Assembly (NCBI RefSeq): GCF_028640845.1
Contig: NC_080540.1
Location: 131,220,420 to 131,284,419, forward strand
Length of the DNA stretch: 64,000 bases
From: Ahaetulla prasina
Taxonomy: Eukaryota; Chordata; Lepidosauria; Squamata; Colubridae
Direction: 5' to 3'
The position numbers and the translations under genes are program-made. The notes under the pieces were generated by a model. It was given only the letters and a program-made list of their open reading frames with translations, was not told the DNA's origin and searched no databases. Position 1 is the first letter of the stretch. Every line of letters starts with the position of its first letter. Positions 22,332 to 33,700 of the stretch are shown piece by piece.

Positions 22332-23350
22332 GTATTTATTTATTTATTTATTTAATTTATATACCGCCCTTCTCCCGAAGGACTCAGGGCGGTTTACAGC
22401 CAAATAAAACAGAGTTACAAAAATTAAAAAACATATTAAAAATCCAAATTCAAATTAGGCTGAAACGGATAAAACAATAATAAAAACATAATAAAACCCA
22501 CATTTAAAATAAGTTAGGCCAGCCCTGCACGATAAAACAAGAAGGTCTTCAGCTCACGTCGAAAGGTCCAGAGGTCGGGGAGTTGACGTATCCCCGGAGG
22601 CAGCTCATTCCAGAGGGCAGGAGCCCCCACGGAGAAGGCCCTCCCCCGGGCGTCGCCAATCAACATTGTTTGATTGACGGTACCCTGAGGAGGCCCTCCC
22701 TATGGGAGCGCACAGGTCGCTGGGAGGCTATTGGTGGCAGCAGGTGGTCCCGTAAATAACCCAGTCCTATGCCATGGAGTGCTTTAAAGATGGTAACCAA
22801 CACCTTGAATTGCCCCCGGAAGACCACCGGAAGCCAGTGCAGCTTGCGAAGGAGAGGTGTTACATGGGAGCTATGAGTCACTCCCTCTATTACCCGTGCA
22901 GCCACATTCTGGACCAGTTGGAGCCTCCGGGTGCTCTTCAAGGGGAGCCCCATGTAGAGAGCGTTACAGTAGTCCAGGCGGGAAGTGACGGACGAGGGCG
23001 TGAGTGACCATGCATAGGGAATCCCGATCTAGGAAGGGACGCAACTGGCGTATCAGGTGAACCTGATGAAAAGCTCCCCTGGCGACGGCCGTTATATGAT
23101 CTTCTAAAGACAGCCGTACATCCAGGAGGACGCCTAAATTGCAAACCCTCTCCGAAGGGGCCAATGACTCGCCCCCAACAGTCAGCGATGGTATCAGCTG
23201 GCTGTATCGGGATGCCGGCATCCACAGCCACTCAGTCTTGGAAGGGTTGAGTCGAAGCCTGTTCTTCCCCATCCAGACCCGCACGGCCTCCAGACACCAG
23301 GACACCACTTCAACGGCATCGTTGGTGTGGGTCGGGGTGGAAATGTAAAT
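22332..23350 (-). mobile_element. CR1 LINE, 5'-truncated, antisense
   Basis: The (ATTT)n start is the inverted tail, followed by the conserved 3' block (CCGCCCTTCTCCCGAAGGAC). The C-terminal RT coding region is in reverse (RVWMGKNRLRLNPSKTEWLW, LTVGGESLAPSERV, LRPFLDRDSLCMVTHALV). The 5' break is near 23350, just downstream of the catalytic YADD position. Frames are broken near 22960-23000. Confidence 0.88.
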
Positions 23351-23439
23351 CTTGTGCCGACTCCCAAAACTGAAGTTTAATTTAATGATGTCTTGGCCTG
23401 CTTCTGCCTTCTTTTTTGTTAGAGTTTATAGTTTGAGTA

Positions 23440-23924
23440 CAGGAAGTCCTTGACCTACAACCATAATTGAGTAAACAGCAAATTTCTGTTGCTGAGCAGC
23501 TAGTTGTTCAGCGAGTTTTGCCCCATTTTACCTTTTTTGCCTTAGTTGTTAAGTGAATCACTGCATTTGTTAAGTGAAGGATGTGTGTTTTTGGTTTATT
23601 TTTATAGTTTTCTTATGTATGATGTACACTGAAGATGGCATTTAATTTCATTGTACAAGGTGCAATGACAATGAAATAAACTAAAGTGAAGAAAACGGGG
23701 TTGTTAAGTAAATTTTGCTTCCCACATTGACTTTGACAAAAGCCAGATGGGAAGGTTGCAAATGGTGACCACATGACCCTGAGACAGTGCAATGGTCATA
23801 AATAAATAGCAGTTGCCAAGCACCTGAATTTTGATCATGGAATGCTGCAATGGTCGTAAATATGAAAACGTGTCGTAACTTTAAATAATCACTAAATGAA
23901 TGGCTGTAAGTTAAGGACTATCTG
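23440..23924. mobile_element. Mariner-like MITE with TA flanks
   Basis: It begins CAGGAAGTCCTTGACC, ends GGACTATCTG and is flanked by TA on both sides (23438-23439, 23925-23926). The interior has repeated TTGTTAAGTGAATC-type blocks shared with 26267-26655 and 56306-56671. A 120-bp segment near 23582-23700 looks like an insertion. Confidence 0.65.
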
Positions 23925-23935
23925 TATGTTTACAC

Positions 23936-24349
23936 CAGTGATGAACTGCAACCGGTTCACACTAGTTTGGGCAAACTGGTAGTGATAAAAACTACCAGTT
24001 CAGGCGAACTGGTAGTTAAAAAAGTTACCGGTTCCCTGAATCGGTATTTCCATCAATCAGCTGTGCTGTGCAATTTAAAATTGGTAGAAAGCAGGAAATC
24101 CTGTTTCGGTGAATCTAAATTGCGCGGCACAGCTGATTTTCCACCACCCCGTTGTTCTACTTACCTTCTCAAGCCTTCTTTTGGTGCGTATTGTGCGTGT
24201 GCGCACAGAGCACATTTGGTGCACAGGCATGTGCACACAGCACGTGTTTGGCATGCAGCGTGCCTACACATGCATGCAGTGCATGCTTGGTGCACAGCCG
24301 CATGTGCGGCCAGCGAACTGGTGGCAAACCAGTTCAGATTTCACCACTG
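23936..24349. mobile_element. hAT-type element with exact 8-bp duplication
   Basis: Ends CAGTGATGAACTGCAACC and the inverse of GATTTCACCACTG are flanked by GTTTACAC at 23928-23935 and 24350-24357. The 414-bp interior carries ACTGGTAGT repeats and a CpG/TG-rich stretch (24190-24310). No transposase is encoded. Confidence 0.88.
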
Positions 24350-24357
24350 GTTTACAC

Positions 24358-25274
24358 AATATCTAAATAAATATTCTACATATCTCAGGAAACTGAAACA
24401 GTATCTGCTGGGTTAAAGAGATCACTTGTGCTTCTCTCAGCCAGTGTTTCACCATCTTTGCTGTTTCCACTACTAGCTTCTGCCTCACTTTTCCTCTTTT
24501 CTCCCCTTCTTTTTCCTCTCCCAGTGGATGCAAATAATTTCAACTGAAGGATGCAAATAATTTCAGCTTGCTAAATGTCTTTGTGCCTGTGTTATTTGCA
24601 ATAGCCTGAAAAGCAAAATACTGTAGGTCAGCGGCTTGGTGGCCTGGTTTGGGGGGTTGAGTGAGGACCTGGGCTGTGCAGAGGGTAGGCTGGTATGAAC
24701 GCAGCCCTTGTGCAATTGGTGGGCCGACATGCACATGTGCAGCTTAACTTGAATGTGCAGTAGGCTGGGGCACATGCGCACAAGTGCCCACCAGCCCACT
24801 GCTCGTGCAAGTTGAGCTGCGCACACATGCATGTACTCCGGCCAGCCACGCATGCGGCCCAATTCCGAATAGGCCACGGCTTGTAGTGGCTGCAGCCTTG
24901 GCATTGGGGACTCCTGCTGTATCAACAGACAAGCTGTGCCCTTTCCTTGATCTGTGTGTTATGGATGGATTGGCCTTCAATGTGCTATGAACAATTTGTG
25001 AATGTTGCTGTTAGAAGGCGTAGGAGCTGCACAAACTGTTTTTTTCTTTCATTTTTTTAAAGCACCACTGTATATCAATATAATCTCATCTGCCTAACTG
25101 CATGATCCCATGAAAGAAACTTATTTTAATTATGACTCAGTTGTTTGGTTTAAAAAGAAAATAAATAGAAAGCATTTTTAGTGCTAATTACAGGGCAAAA
25201 ATATAAATGTGGTAAGATACCACACATACTGCTACATTTTTGTTAACGTCTTTTTCACATTTTTGTATGATTGA
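24358..25274. other. Unassigned, with a GC-rich repeat-like stretch
   Basis: 24640-24900 is rich in GCACATGCGCAC/GCATGC motifs, similar in style to the interior of the hAT element just upstream, so it may be a further repeat. No exon was recognised. Confidence 0.35.
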
Positions 25275-25502
25275 AAATACTTTTTTGGGGGGTCTGTTCA
25301 TGGAGACTGCCTGGACAAACCCCTGCAATTTTCTTGGCAAAGTTTTTCAAAAGTGGTTTGTCATTGCCTCCCTCCTAGGGATGAGAGAAAGTGACTGGCC
25401 CAAGTCACCCAGCTGGCTTTGAGTCAAAGGGAGAACTGGTTCTCCTGGTGTCTCACTTTCTAGCCTAGTACCTTAACCACTATACCAAACCAGCTCTCAT
25501 TT
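25275..25502 (-). mobile_element. tRNA-derived SINE, antisense
   Basis: In reverse it reads TTTGGTATAGTGGTTAAGG (tRNA A-box-like), GAACCAGTTCTCC (B-box-like), then AGCTGGGTGACTTGGGCCAG and a 3' part ending TTGTCCAGGCAG. Confidence 0.65.
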
Positions 25503-25676
25503 TAAGTTAAATATGTATGTGGCTTTTAATTCTGTATCAAATCAAGGGTGCCGATTTTCCTGATGTATCAAAAAACAGGCTACAATCAGCTGAATTCCTT
25601 AAAAAATCTTTAAGTTTCTTTTGCTGCCCAGCGTTACTGTTGATTGTTACATGCTAATAAACAGCCTGTGCTAAAC

Positions 25677-25800
25677 AGGTTGTCCACGAATTATGACCAC
25701 AATTGAGTTCAAAATTTATGTTGCTTAAGTGAGACATTTGTTTAAATGAGTTTTGCTCCATTTTACAATCTTGGGAAAGAAATTAGTGAGCAAAACCTGA
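25677..25800 (+). repeat. Partial mariner-like MITE
   Basis: Contains ATTATGACCACAATTGAG and GAGTTTTGCTCCATTTTAC, the left half of the 26267/56306 family. Confidence 0.5.
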
Positions 25801-26266
25801 GTGAATATCATAGCTATTGACTCTGGAAACAGGCTAATAGGGAGCTCTGTTCTTTCCAAGCTGTTGCTGAATTCAAGGAGCACTTTCAGCTCTTGGTTCC
25901 ATCTCTCCATCTTCTTTGCAATCCCTTTTTAAAAGCCCCACAAACTAATGAGAGGCTTTTCTAGTGTTTAGCTAAGGTGGGAAGTGGACAAGCTTTGCTC
26001 TCTTGTCAAGAGAACTGGAAAAAAGTATGACAAATAGTTCATTGTCAGTTTCTTGTAAATTTCTGATAAATTTCTTTAAGCTCATGCTCAGAAAAATTGG
26101 ATGTGTCCCTTTCCTCTCCCACCCCTCCTTCCCTTGGGTATTTTGTGACTGTTTGTTTCCTAAAGTGCCAGGCACTTTAAAACCATCTGAAAGTTTTGGG
26201 GCCTTGCTCCCTTCTTCGTTTGCTGCCTTTAAAAACACATCTCCTTCCATTGAAGTAATTGAAATA

Positions 26267-26655
26267 CAGAATGTCCTCAATGTACTACCAAAACTGAGCC
26301 CAAAATTTCTGTTTCGTAAGCGAAAAACATTTATTAAGTGAGTTTTGCCTCATTTTACCACCTTTCTTGCCACAGTTGTTAAGTGAATACTGCAGTTGTT
26401 AAGTAAATCTTGGCTTGGCTTGACTTGGTGTGGCTTGGCTTGGCTTGTCAGAAGTTTGCAAAAGCTGATCACATGACTCCAGGACCAGGCCACCGTCACA
26501 AATATGAACCATTTCCCAAATTTTGATCATGTGATGGGGGCTAGTGGTGCTGCAAGGGTTGTAAGTCTGAAAAATGGGCATCAGTCACTTTGTTCAGTGC
26601 CGGTGTAACTTTGAGCAGTCACTCGATGAAACCATTGTAAGTCGAGGACTACCTG
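26267..26655. mobile_element. Mariner-like MITE just upstream of the FADS6 promoter
   Basis: Begins CAGAATGTCCTCAATG, ends GTCGAGGACTACCTG and is flanked by TA (26265-26266, 26656-26657). It includes a short TTGGC-type tandem near 26408-26448. It lies about 490 bp from the FADS6 start codon. Confidence 0.68.
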
Positions 26656-26689
26656 TATAGAAAAGTAATTCAGAATGTCTTCAGAATAG

Positions 26690-27145
26690 GCGGCCAGGGA
26701 GCAGTCAGGGTGATGGAGGGCAAGGAGCTGTAGGCTGTCGCTCTAGAGCCCTGGTGGCCCTTTAAGGCTAACAGCCACCTCCTGGACCTCCTGTACTTCT
26801 TGCAGGTACAACTGCTTTGTACCTCGCGGAGGTCCTTGGGCTGCAGCCAGAATCGCTCCGAACAGAGTGCGCCGTTCCAGATAAAGGAAGGGTTTGAAGG
26901 CGAGCGGAGGCAGCGGGCGGAGCAGGGCTCGCTCCCAACCTCTAGCTTGGGAACCCGGAGCAGCTCCTTCGGGCTTAGTAGACTGTCTGCTGGCTAAGCA
27001 CTCGGAGCTGGCAGCCTGCACGCTGTGGCGGAGCCGCTGCCAAAAAAAAGGCCACCCCCTTTTCTCCTCTGCCGCTGCCCTTCCCGGGACAGCCTCGCGC
27101 GCCCTCGCATTCTGCGGACGGGCAGCGGCGTCCTGACTGCGGGAG
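26690..27145 (+). promoter_or_regulatory. FADS6: Putative FADS6 promoter / 5' UTR in a CpG-rich block
   Basis: Base composition changes sharply from AT-rich repeats to GC- and CpG-rich unique sequence near 26860, and this continues through exon 1 to about 27560. No clear TATA box is visible, which fits a CpG-island promoter. The transcription start cannot be placed. Long open frames here on both strands look like by-products of high GC. Confidence 0.5.
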
Positions 27146-27725
27146 ATGGAGCCCCGCTGGGAGGAGGAGGAGGAGGAGGAGGAGGCGCTGGCGAAGAAGC
27201 GGGACCCGGGCGAGGTAGAGCGAGGGAAAGCCAAGCGGGCCGGGGAGGGAACAGGTGCCGCGGGCATCGCGGCGCTAGGAGAAGGCGGCTCTCCTCCTGC
27301 AAGCCGCCCGGCGGAGGAGAGAATGCCCGAGGAAGGTGAGAGCCAAGGGCGAGGGGATTCCTCGAACGACGCCGTCCGGCGACAACGGCCCAACGGCTAC
27401 AGCAAAGCAGCTGGACAGGAGGAAGAGCAGGAGGAGGAGGAGGAGGAGGAGGAAGGCTCCGCAGAACAAGGCGCCAGGCCCATCCGAGCTGGCTCGGTCC
27501 CAAAGGAAGATGTCAGGCTATCTGCCCCGGGGCAAGAGGTGATCATGTTAAGGAGAAGAGCGGTGGAAGTCCTGCAACCCACTGGAGAGCCGAGGGTCTG
27601 CGAAGAAGCCCTGATGGGGGAGCTCTCCGAGATGGTACACAAGGTGGTGAAGAGCAGCAGCTGGTGGGAGAGGCACGGCGTGGATGACACCATTATTGCG
27701 CTGAACCTCCTTAGCCTACCCTTAG
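27146..27725 (+). CDS. FADS6: FADS6 exon 1 (start codon, acidic N-terminal region)
   Basis: This exon encodes residues 1-193 plus the first base of codon 194. It starts MEPRWEEEEE and carries two glutamate-rich tracts from GAG/GAA repeats, near 27160-27186 and 27418-27455, separated by low-complexity R/G/P/S sequence. Family-like sequence appears only from about residue 150 (LMGELSEMVHKVVKSSSWWE). The donor CTTAG|GTAAGG is strong and in phase 1. The start is uncertain: ATG 27545 would give a protein nearer to mammalian length. The exon sits in a GC- and CpG-rich block. Confidence 0.88.
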
Positions 27726-30700
27726 GTAAGGAAGGGGTTCCCAACGGCCCCCGATGGCCCGTGTTGGGTGGGCGGGAGAGGCGAGCCCTATCATTCCACA
27801 GCTCGGTTTCTGTTCTGTCCATCGGGAAATCCACTCTGTCATTAAGCTGCCTGCCACAAGGTGGGTCCTCCTAGGAAGCAGTGGGAGGCTGTCCCTTTTC
27901 CTAGCGAAAGCGAGGATCAAATGTCCCCAGTTATCACAGGGAGAGGCATGTTGAAGGCAAGCTGCTTTGCAACAGTTCCTAAGGCAGGGGTGTTACTTCA
28001 TCCACTGGTGTAGGCAAAAGACCTAGTTGCTGATCCGGTTGGTGTCTGTGTAGTAGATGATGTAACAGGGGAAGTCACTGAGGAACAATAACATAGCATG
28101 TGGCAGCATCTTAAAGAGTAACACCTTCATTACTGTACTGCAGAAGTTGGTACAGAAAAGAACTGTGATTCATGCATGGGTACCCTGGGAAAAAAAAGTT
28201 TTAGTCTTAAGATCTGACAACAATCTTTGTTGTTTTTGAGGGAGAAAATAAATAACAGCACAGCTACACTTTCGGAAACTAGTATGTAATTTCTGATGAC
28301 TGATTAGCATCTAGCAGTGAAATCTTGTCCCACTTAAAAATTTCTTTGGAGTGTCTGACCATGAGATGGGCTAGATGAAATGGAAATGTTGTCTGATTCC
28401 AACTACAGCAGCCTGTAGCCCCCCCCCCCACCTCTTTTTTTTTTTTTGGCATGCTGACAACAATTTTCACGTAGCAACATGACTTTTTTTTTTTTTTGCA
28501 TTTATATCCCGCCCTTCTCTGAAGACTCAGGGCAGCTTACACTATGTCAAGCAATAGTCTTCATCCAATTGTATAGTATATACAAAGTCAACTTATTGCC
28601 CCCAACAATCTGGGTCTTAATATTATATGATGTCCAATAGAAAAAAGGCTATATCTACACATCTATAAAAATGAGCATAAACACTGCTCCAGTGTTGTTA
28701 TAATTGACAATGGAATAAAACAGATTCTTTTTAAGAAAATAAATTTTATGAAATATACAATTTAAAAACATTAGACATGATACGACTTGTCTGGTACAAA
28801 CTTTTCTAACACTTTTTCTTTGTGTAGATTACAATATAACATTATGCATATTCCATATATACTTTTTGTACATTCAATCACACTCCAGTTATATACATAT
28901 TCCTTTTATATCTATTCAAATCCTGAATAAAACAGATTCTTAAAGAGCTTGTCATTAATATGTGGTATATGTGGTAAAATACATTAAGCAAGGATAATCA
29001 TAGTGGATGAACTTTTCTTCGGTGTTATAAAACTGCATTACCATGGCTTATTGTACTCATATCCCACAACCTTGTGAAACAGACTAGGTTGAGAATGATT
29101 AGCTGGGTAGAGTGTGCCCAGTAAGCTCTACAGTTGAGTGGAATTTGAACTTGGCTTCAACATCTTAACTATGACCCCACCTTTCTTTATTTTTTTTATT
29201 TTTTATTTTTTTTAATTTGCATTTATATCCCGCCCTTCTCTGAAGACTCAGGGCGGCTTACACTATGTTAGCAATAGTCTTCATTTTATTTGTATATTTA
29301 TATACAAAGTCAACTTATTGCCCCCAACAATCTGGGTCCTCATTTTACCTACCTTATAAAGGATGGAAGGCTGAGTCAACCTTGGGCCTGGTGGGACTTG
29401 AACTTGCAGTAATTGCAAGCATCTGTGTTAATAACAGACAGACTTAGTCTGCTGAGCCACCAGAGGCCCTGGTGGTTTAAGAGTTGTTCTGCATGATAAC
29501 ACTAAGGTGCTGCTTTCTAGTGTGAGACAGCAAAAATAATGCCAGTTTGAGGAAGTTCTGACTGCATTTCCAACCCTTAATTTGTCTTGGCAATGGAAGA
29601 GACCAGGTGTTTTATCCACACCAGAAATAGAGAGGACTGGGAAACACCAGTAACTGGGTGTAGACGGGTCTGCTGGGATCATTTCTTGGAACTGGAAAAC
29701 TGGAAACAAAGAAGCTTTTCTCCATTCCTCTCTCCCTCTTCTCTTGCTGCCCGGTGGGGAAAAGGGAAAGATATTTTTAGTTTCCTCTTACAGGGAAGAA
29801 AGTAGGATTAAAGTGCCATGGAAAAGCTACCCAGGGGTGCTGGCAGAAGAGCTCCAGGGATAGCTTTAATTTGGAAAATTTCACTCTGAGCCTTCTAACA
29901 GGTGTTGGCTCCCTGCTGAAGCTGCCTCTGACTTTTTCTATGAAGGAGTTATGGCCACAACTCTATGAAGAAACTGTGGGTCATTTCACTGCAGTTCCAT
30001 AATGAAGCAGCTCATGGTTTCCTTGAAGATCTGCTAGAAGATCTGGCAGTCATATGAGAAAGACTATTAGAACAGGCAGACCTGTGAAGAACTCAACACA
30101 GAAATTTCTTAGCCCTATGGGGAAGCAGTGTTTTGTACAGCTATCAAACATTTTGCGGGTGGACTACTGGACATGTATCAGCTTAACATGAATCTGTGGT
30201 GCAAGTGGACCAGTGACACGTCAGGCATGGCCCTCATGACTTCAGTGTGGATGTATCAAAGTTATGGGGCTGGTTCTTTTTTTGACACATGCCCTATATC
30301 CAAAACTCTGCTGGTTCACTCTGGACTGATACACTAAAAACTTCTGCTTTAGTGCTGGCTATACTGAGGTGGCAGGCAGTTGTACTGCAGGAGAGCACCT
30401 TGCAGGAAACTTCTGTGGAGGGAGGAGTATCAGATCTTTTTAATGCCAAGACAGCTGGCCTCTCAAAGTCTCCTTCTTCTTTCCTGCATCCCGTAAGTTA
30501 GGAAGAGAAGTGGGAAACATGGGTGTTTGGCTCAGCAGAAAACCTTGACTGTCTCACTGCCAAAAGGTAAATGACTCTGAAAACCGGAGGCCAGGGCATG
30601 GAAGGGAGAATGGCCAATAAGAAGAGGGTAGGTGCCTTTTTCTGAACTTTGCTTAGAATTATTTGCTGACCGCTTGGCTCTGCTTCTGCCAACCGAAGTA

Positions 30701-33700
30701 TGAAAATACTGTTTTCACAGAGGAGCAAGAAATGAATGGATGCAGGCTTCATGGGGGAGGACAATGCAATACCTTCCAGTTGAGAAATTGCACATGGGCA
30801 GTCCTCACCCCAGAGCAAGCAGGGCGGATAAGCCCTAAGTATCTGTGTGCTGTGGGAGTAGTACAGTTTTTTTTTTTTTTAATTGAAAGAGTTTAAAAAA
30901 AAAAAAAAACATTTCCCCCCTTTTTTCCCCCTCCCTCCCAAAAAAACAAAACAAAACACCCCCCTCCCTCCCCCACCCCTCGGCTTCCCGGGTCAATCAC
31001 AAGGTAAAGTTATACATAAACCAAACATAGAATAAAATTTTCCCTTCCAATCCAAATAACCACATCCAAAGCTTTTCGTCTCTCAACCCCCTCCCCATTA
31101 CATAAAATAACTTTCTAATTATTCAAAGGCAATCTGATATTTCTTAATCTGATATCTATTTTGTAGATAATCAATCCATTTTTTCCATTCAATTAAATAT
31201 CTTTCCTGCGTATTGTCTTTTAAAAACGCTGAGATTTTAGCCATCTCAGCCAAATTAATAACTTTCAATATCCATTCTTCTATTGTAGGTATCTCTTCTT
31301 TCTTCCAGTATTGTCCAATCAACAGTCTTGCTGCTGTTATTAAGTTCAAAATCAATTTAGTCTCAATCCCTGTACAATCCATTATAATTCCCAAAAGGAA
31401 AAATTGTGGCAGGAACTTTATCTTCTTCTTCAGTACATTTTGAATAATCCACCAAATTCTTATCCAAAAGACCTTAATTTTCTTGCAGGTCCACCAAATA
31501 TGAAAATATGTAGCATCATCACAATCACACCTCCAACATTTCGCTTGGATATTAGGATACATACATGATAATTTTTTGGGATCTAAATGCCAAATGTCAA
31601 ATGTAGTACAGTTGATCGAAGATAATAAGTCAGGGATGTTCAATCGCTGAATACTTCAGAGTATTTTGCTGTATGGTCCTAGAGTTAGTGAAACTCTAAA
31701 ATGTTTCTCTTTATATCAGAAAAGTCTGCAACCGGAATGCAGGGAAGAAAAGCATGAAGCCACAGCTTCCTCAGTGAACCTTCCTAAGGGCAGATTTGAA
31801 ATGCTTTTCTTTTCTGAAGTAGTCATGAAAACAGAACACCTAAAATGCAATTGATGGGAGCAAGATGTCTCGATGCCCTACCCAATAACAATCCACCTGA
31901 ATATTATGTATAGTATATGACAGCCTTCTCCAATCTGGTATCAGGCAGATTTATTGGTTCATAGCATCTTTTGGCCATAGCCAACATAACCAAATGCCAT
32001 GCTGATAGGAATGGCCCAATTCATATGGAAGATATACAGGAAGGTGAAATACAGAATCCCAAACAATTATATCAGTAAAATTAGAACTATTCTTTTGACA
32101 CAGCCTTCTGGAAACAAGTTATTTTTCTTTATTTTCTGGGGCAAATTACTCAGATTTAGTAAGAGGGCCCCAGTTCTGATTCATTGCTATCCTTTCATGT
32201 ACCTCCATTGGAGACCTTGGGTTACCACAATCTTTTGGCCTTCCTTATTTATGTGGCATGTTTATTTCAAAGACAAAGTACCGCTGGATAATGCAATAAA
32301 TTTCTTGAAGAAAGGGCAGGGCAGACATACAATATACATGCTGGATTCTCCTGTCTTTTGAGATAAAAAGTGGCTGCCACTTTCTCTGAGTGTATCTTAT
32401 ATGATTCATTTGATATATGATGAAGAGATTGACAACTAGGGAGAAATGTGGCTGTTTAATAAAATGCTTTGCAACTACAAATATAGCAACGTTATGCTAT
32501 GCTGCAAGATGAACCCTGGTCCTTCAATTATTCCTAGGCTATACAAATATCCATTGAGACTATTAATAGGACAAGGTGCCTGCTTATACTGTTAATGGAT
32601 TATTCCAATAACATTGCAATAATCGAACTGGATGCAAGTCATGTCCTGCAGATACACACTGTTTTTGTATTTAAGGTATCAGGATAATGCTTTCAAATAT
32701 CAGATTAGGACCAGATGTGATAGCAGTTCTGTAAGAGGCTGAAATATGAAATCATCACTGTCATGTCATATTATCTGCTTTCATCCTAGAATGTGACAAT
32801 GCCACCTTATCTCAAGGAATGGTCCTGCACAGACAGAGAGAATCATACCGAATGTTCTTTAAATTGATGGTTCAGCCAAAATAAATACATCATAGTGCCC
32901 ACTAAAATGGGCAAAATTGGGTCTTTAGTTATATATTTTAGAGATTGTTTAGCAGAGGTAATTACAAACAGAAAAGGGATATTAAATTAGAGATTATCAT
33001 ACTGCAGCCTTCTTAACTTCTGCCCTGCCTTTCAAATAGGATTTGTGTTTCGAATCGGTTGGGGCTGTAATTCCTGGCAAACCTACCCCTGTTACAAGAG
33101 TTCTGGGACTTCAACTGAAATGCCCTGCTGGATCTTCCAAAAACAGGAATCTGCATAAAACACACTATTAGGCAATCATTAAAGCATTAAGCTTTGTTGA
33201 ACTGTAAATAGCAACCCAGTCTCCTATCTCATTTTATTATTTATTATTTCCACCATCAAAATCCTACCATTTTCATCTGTATATACTAAATTAGTTTCAG
33301 TTGTGTCTCTTATATATAGTGCTATTCCTCTCTTCTTACATTGTGGCAATGAGGTAAAGATTTCCTCTAATTTTGGCTGAATCAAAAGATATTCCTGTTG
33401 TTTTTTAATGTGCACTTCTTGTAAACAAATTATGTCTAATTTTAACTTCTCTAATTTATGAAATATTCTTTTCCTTTTAATAGCCGAGTTAAGACCATTT
33501 ATGTTCACAGTTATCCATTTCCTCTCTTCCATCTTTAAACTTTATAATTAGGATTTTTAGCTCTGGTTGATCGCACTTCACGTTGTGGCTTAATTTCCAC
33601 CCACCGCGCCTTGTTCCTTTTCAATCATTGCTAACAACTCTGATTCCTGTAATTCAACCAATGTGACTTCTCCACTTGTATCCATTTCTTTCTCTTTAAG

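Noticed and set aside
24100..24925. Overlapping His/Cys/Ala-rich open frames on both strands
   Set aside because: They arise from TG/CA-rich and CpG-rich repeat sequence inside and next to the hAT element, with no conserved domain.
1..26690. USH1G, expected upstream of FADS6 from mammalian gene order
   Set aside because: No ankyrin-repeat or SAM-domain coding was seen; the interval is filled by repeats, so the neighbour must lie outside the window or the order differs.
26743..27503. Long antisense open frames across the FADS6 first exon (216 and 169 codons)
   Set aside because: They mirror GC-rich exon 1; the translated Ser/Pro/Leu-rich peptides come from inverted GAG repeats and show no family signature.
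31999..32361. 120-codon open frame in FADS6 intron 1
   Set aside because: Composition is non-specific, no domain or splice context is visible, and no related copy occurs in the window.
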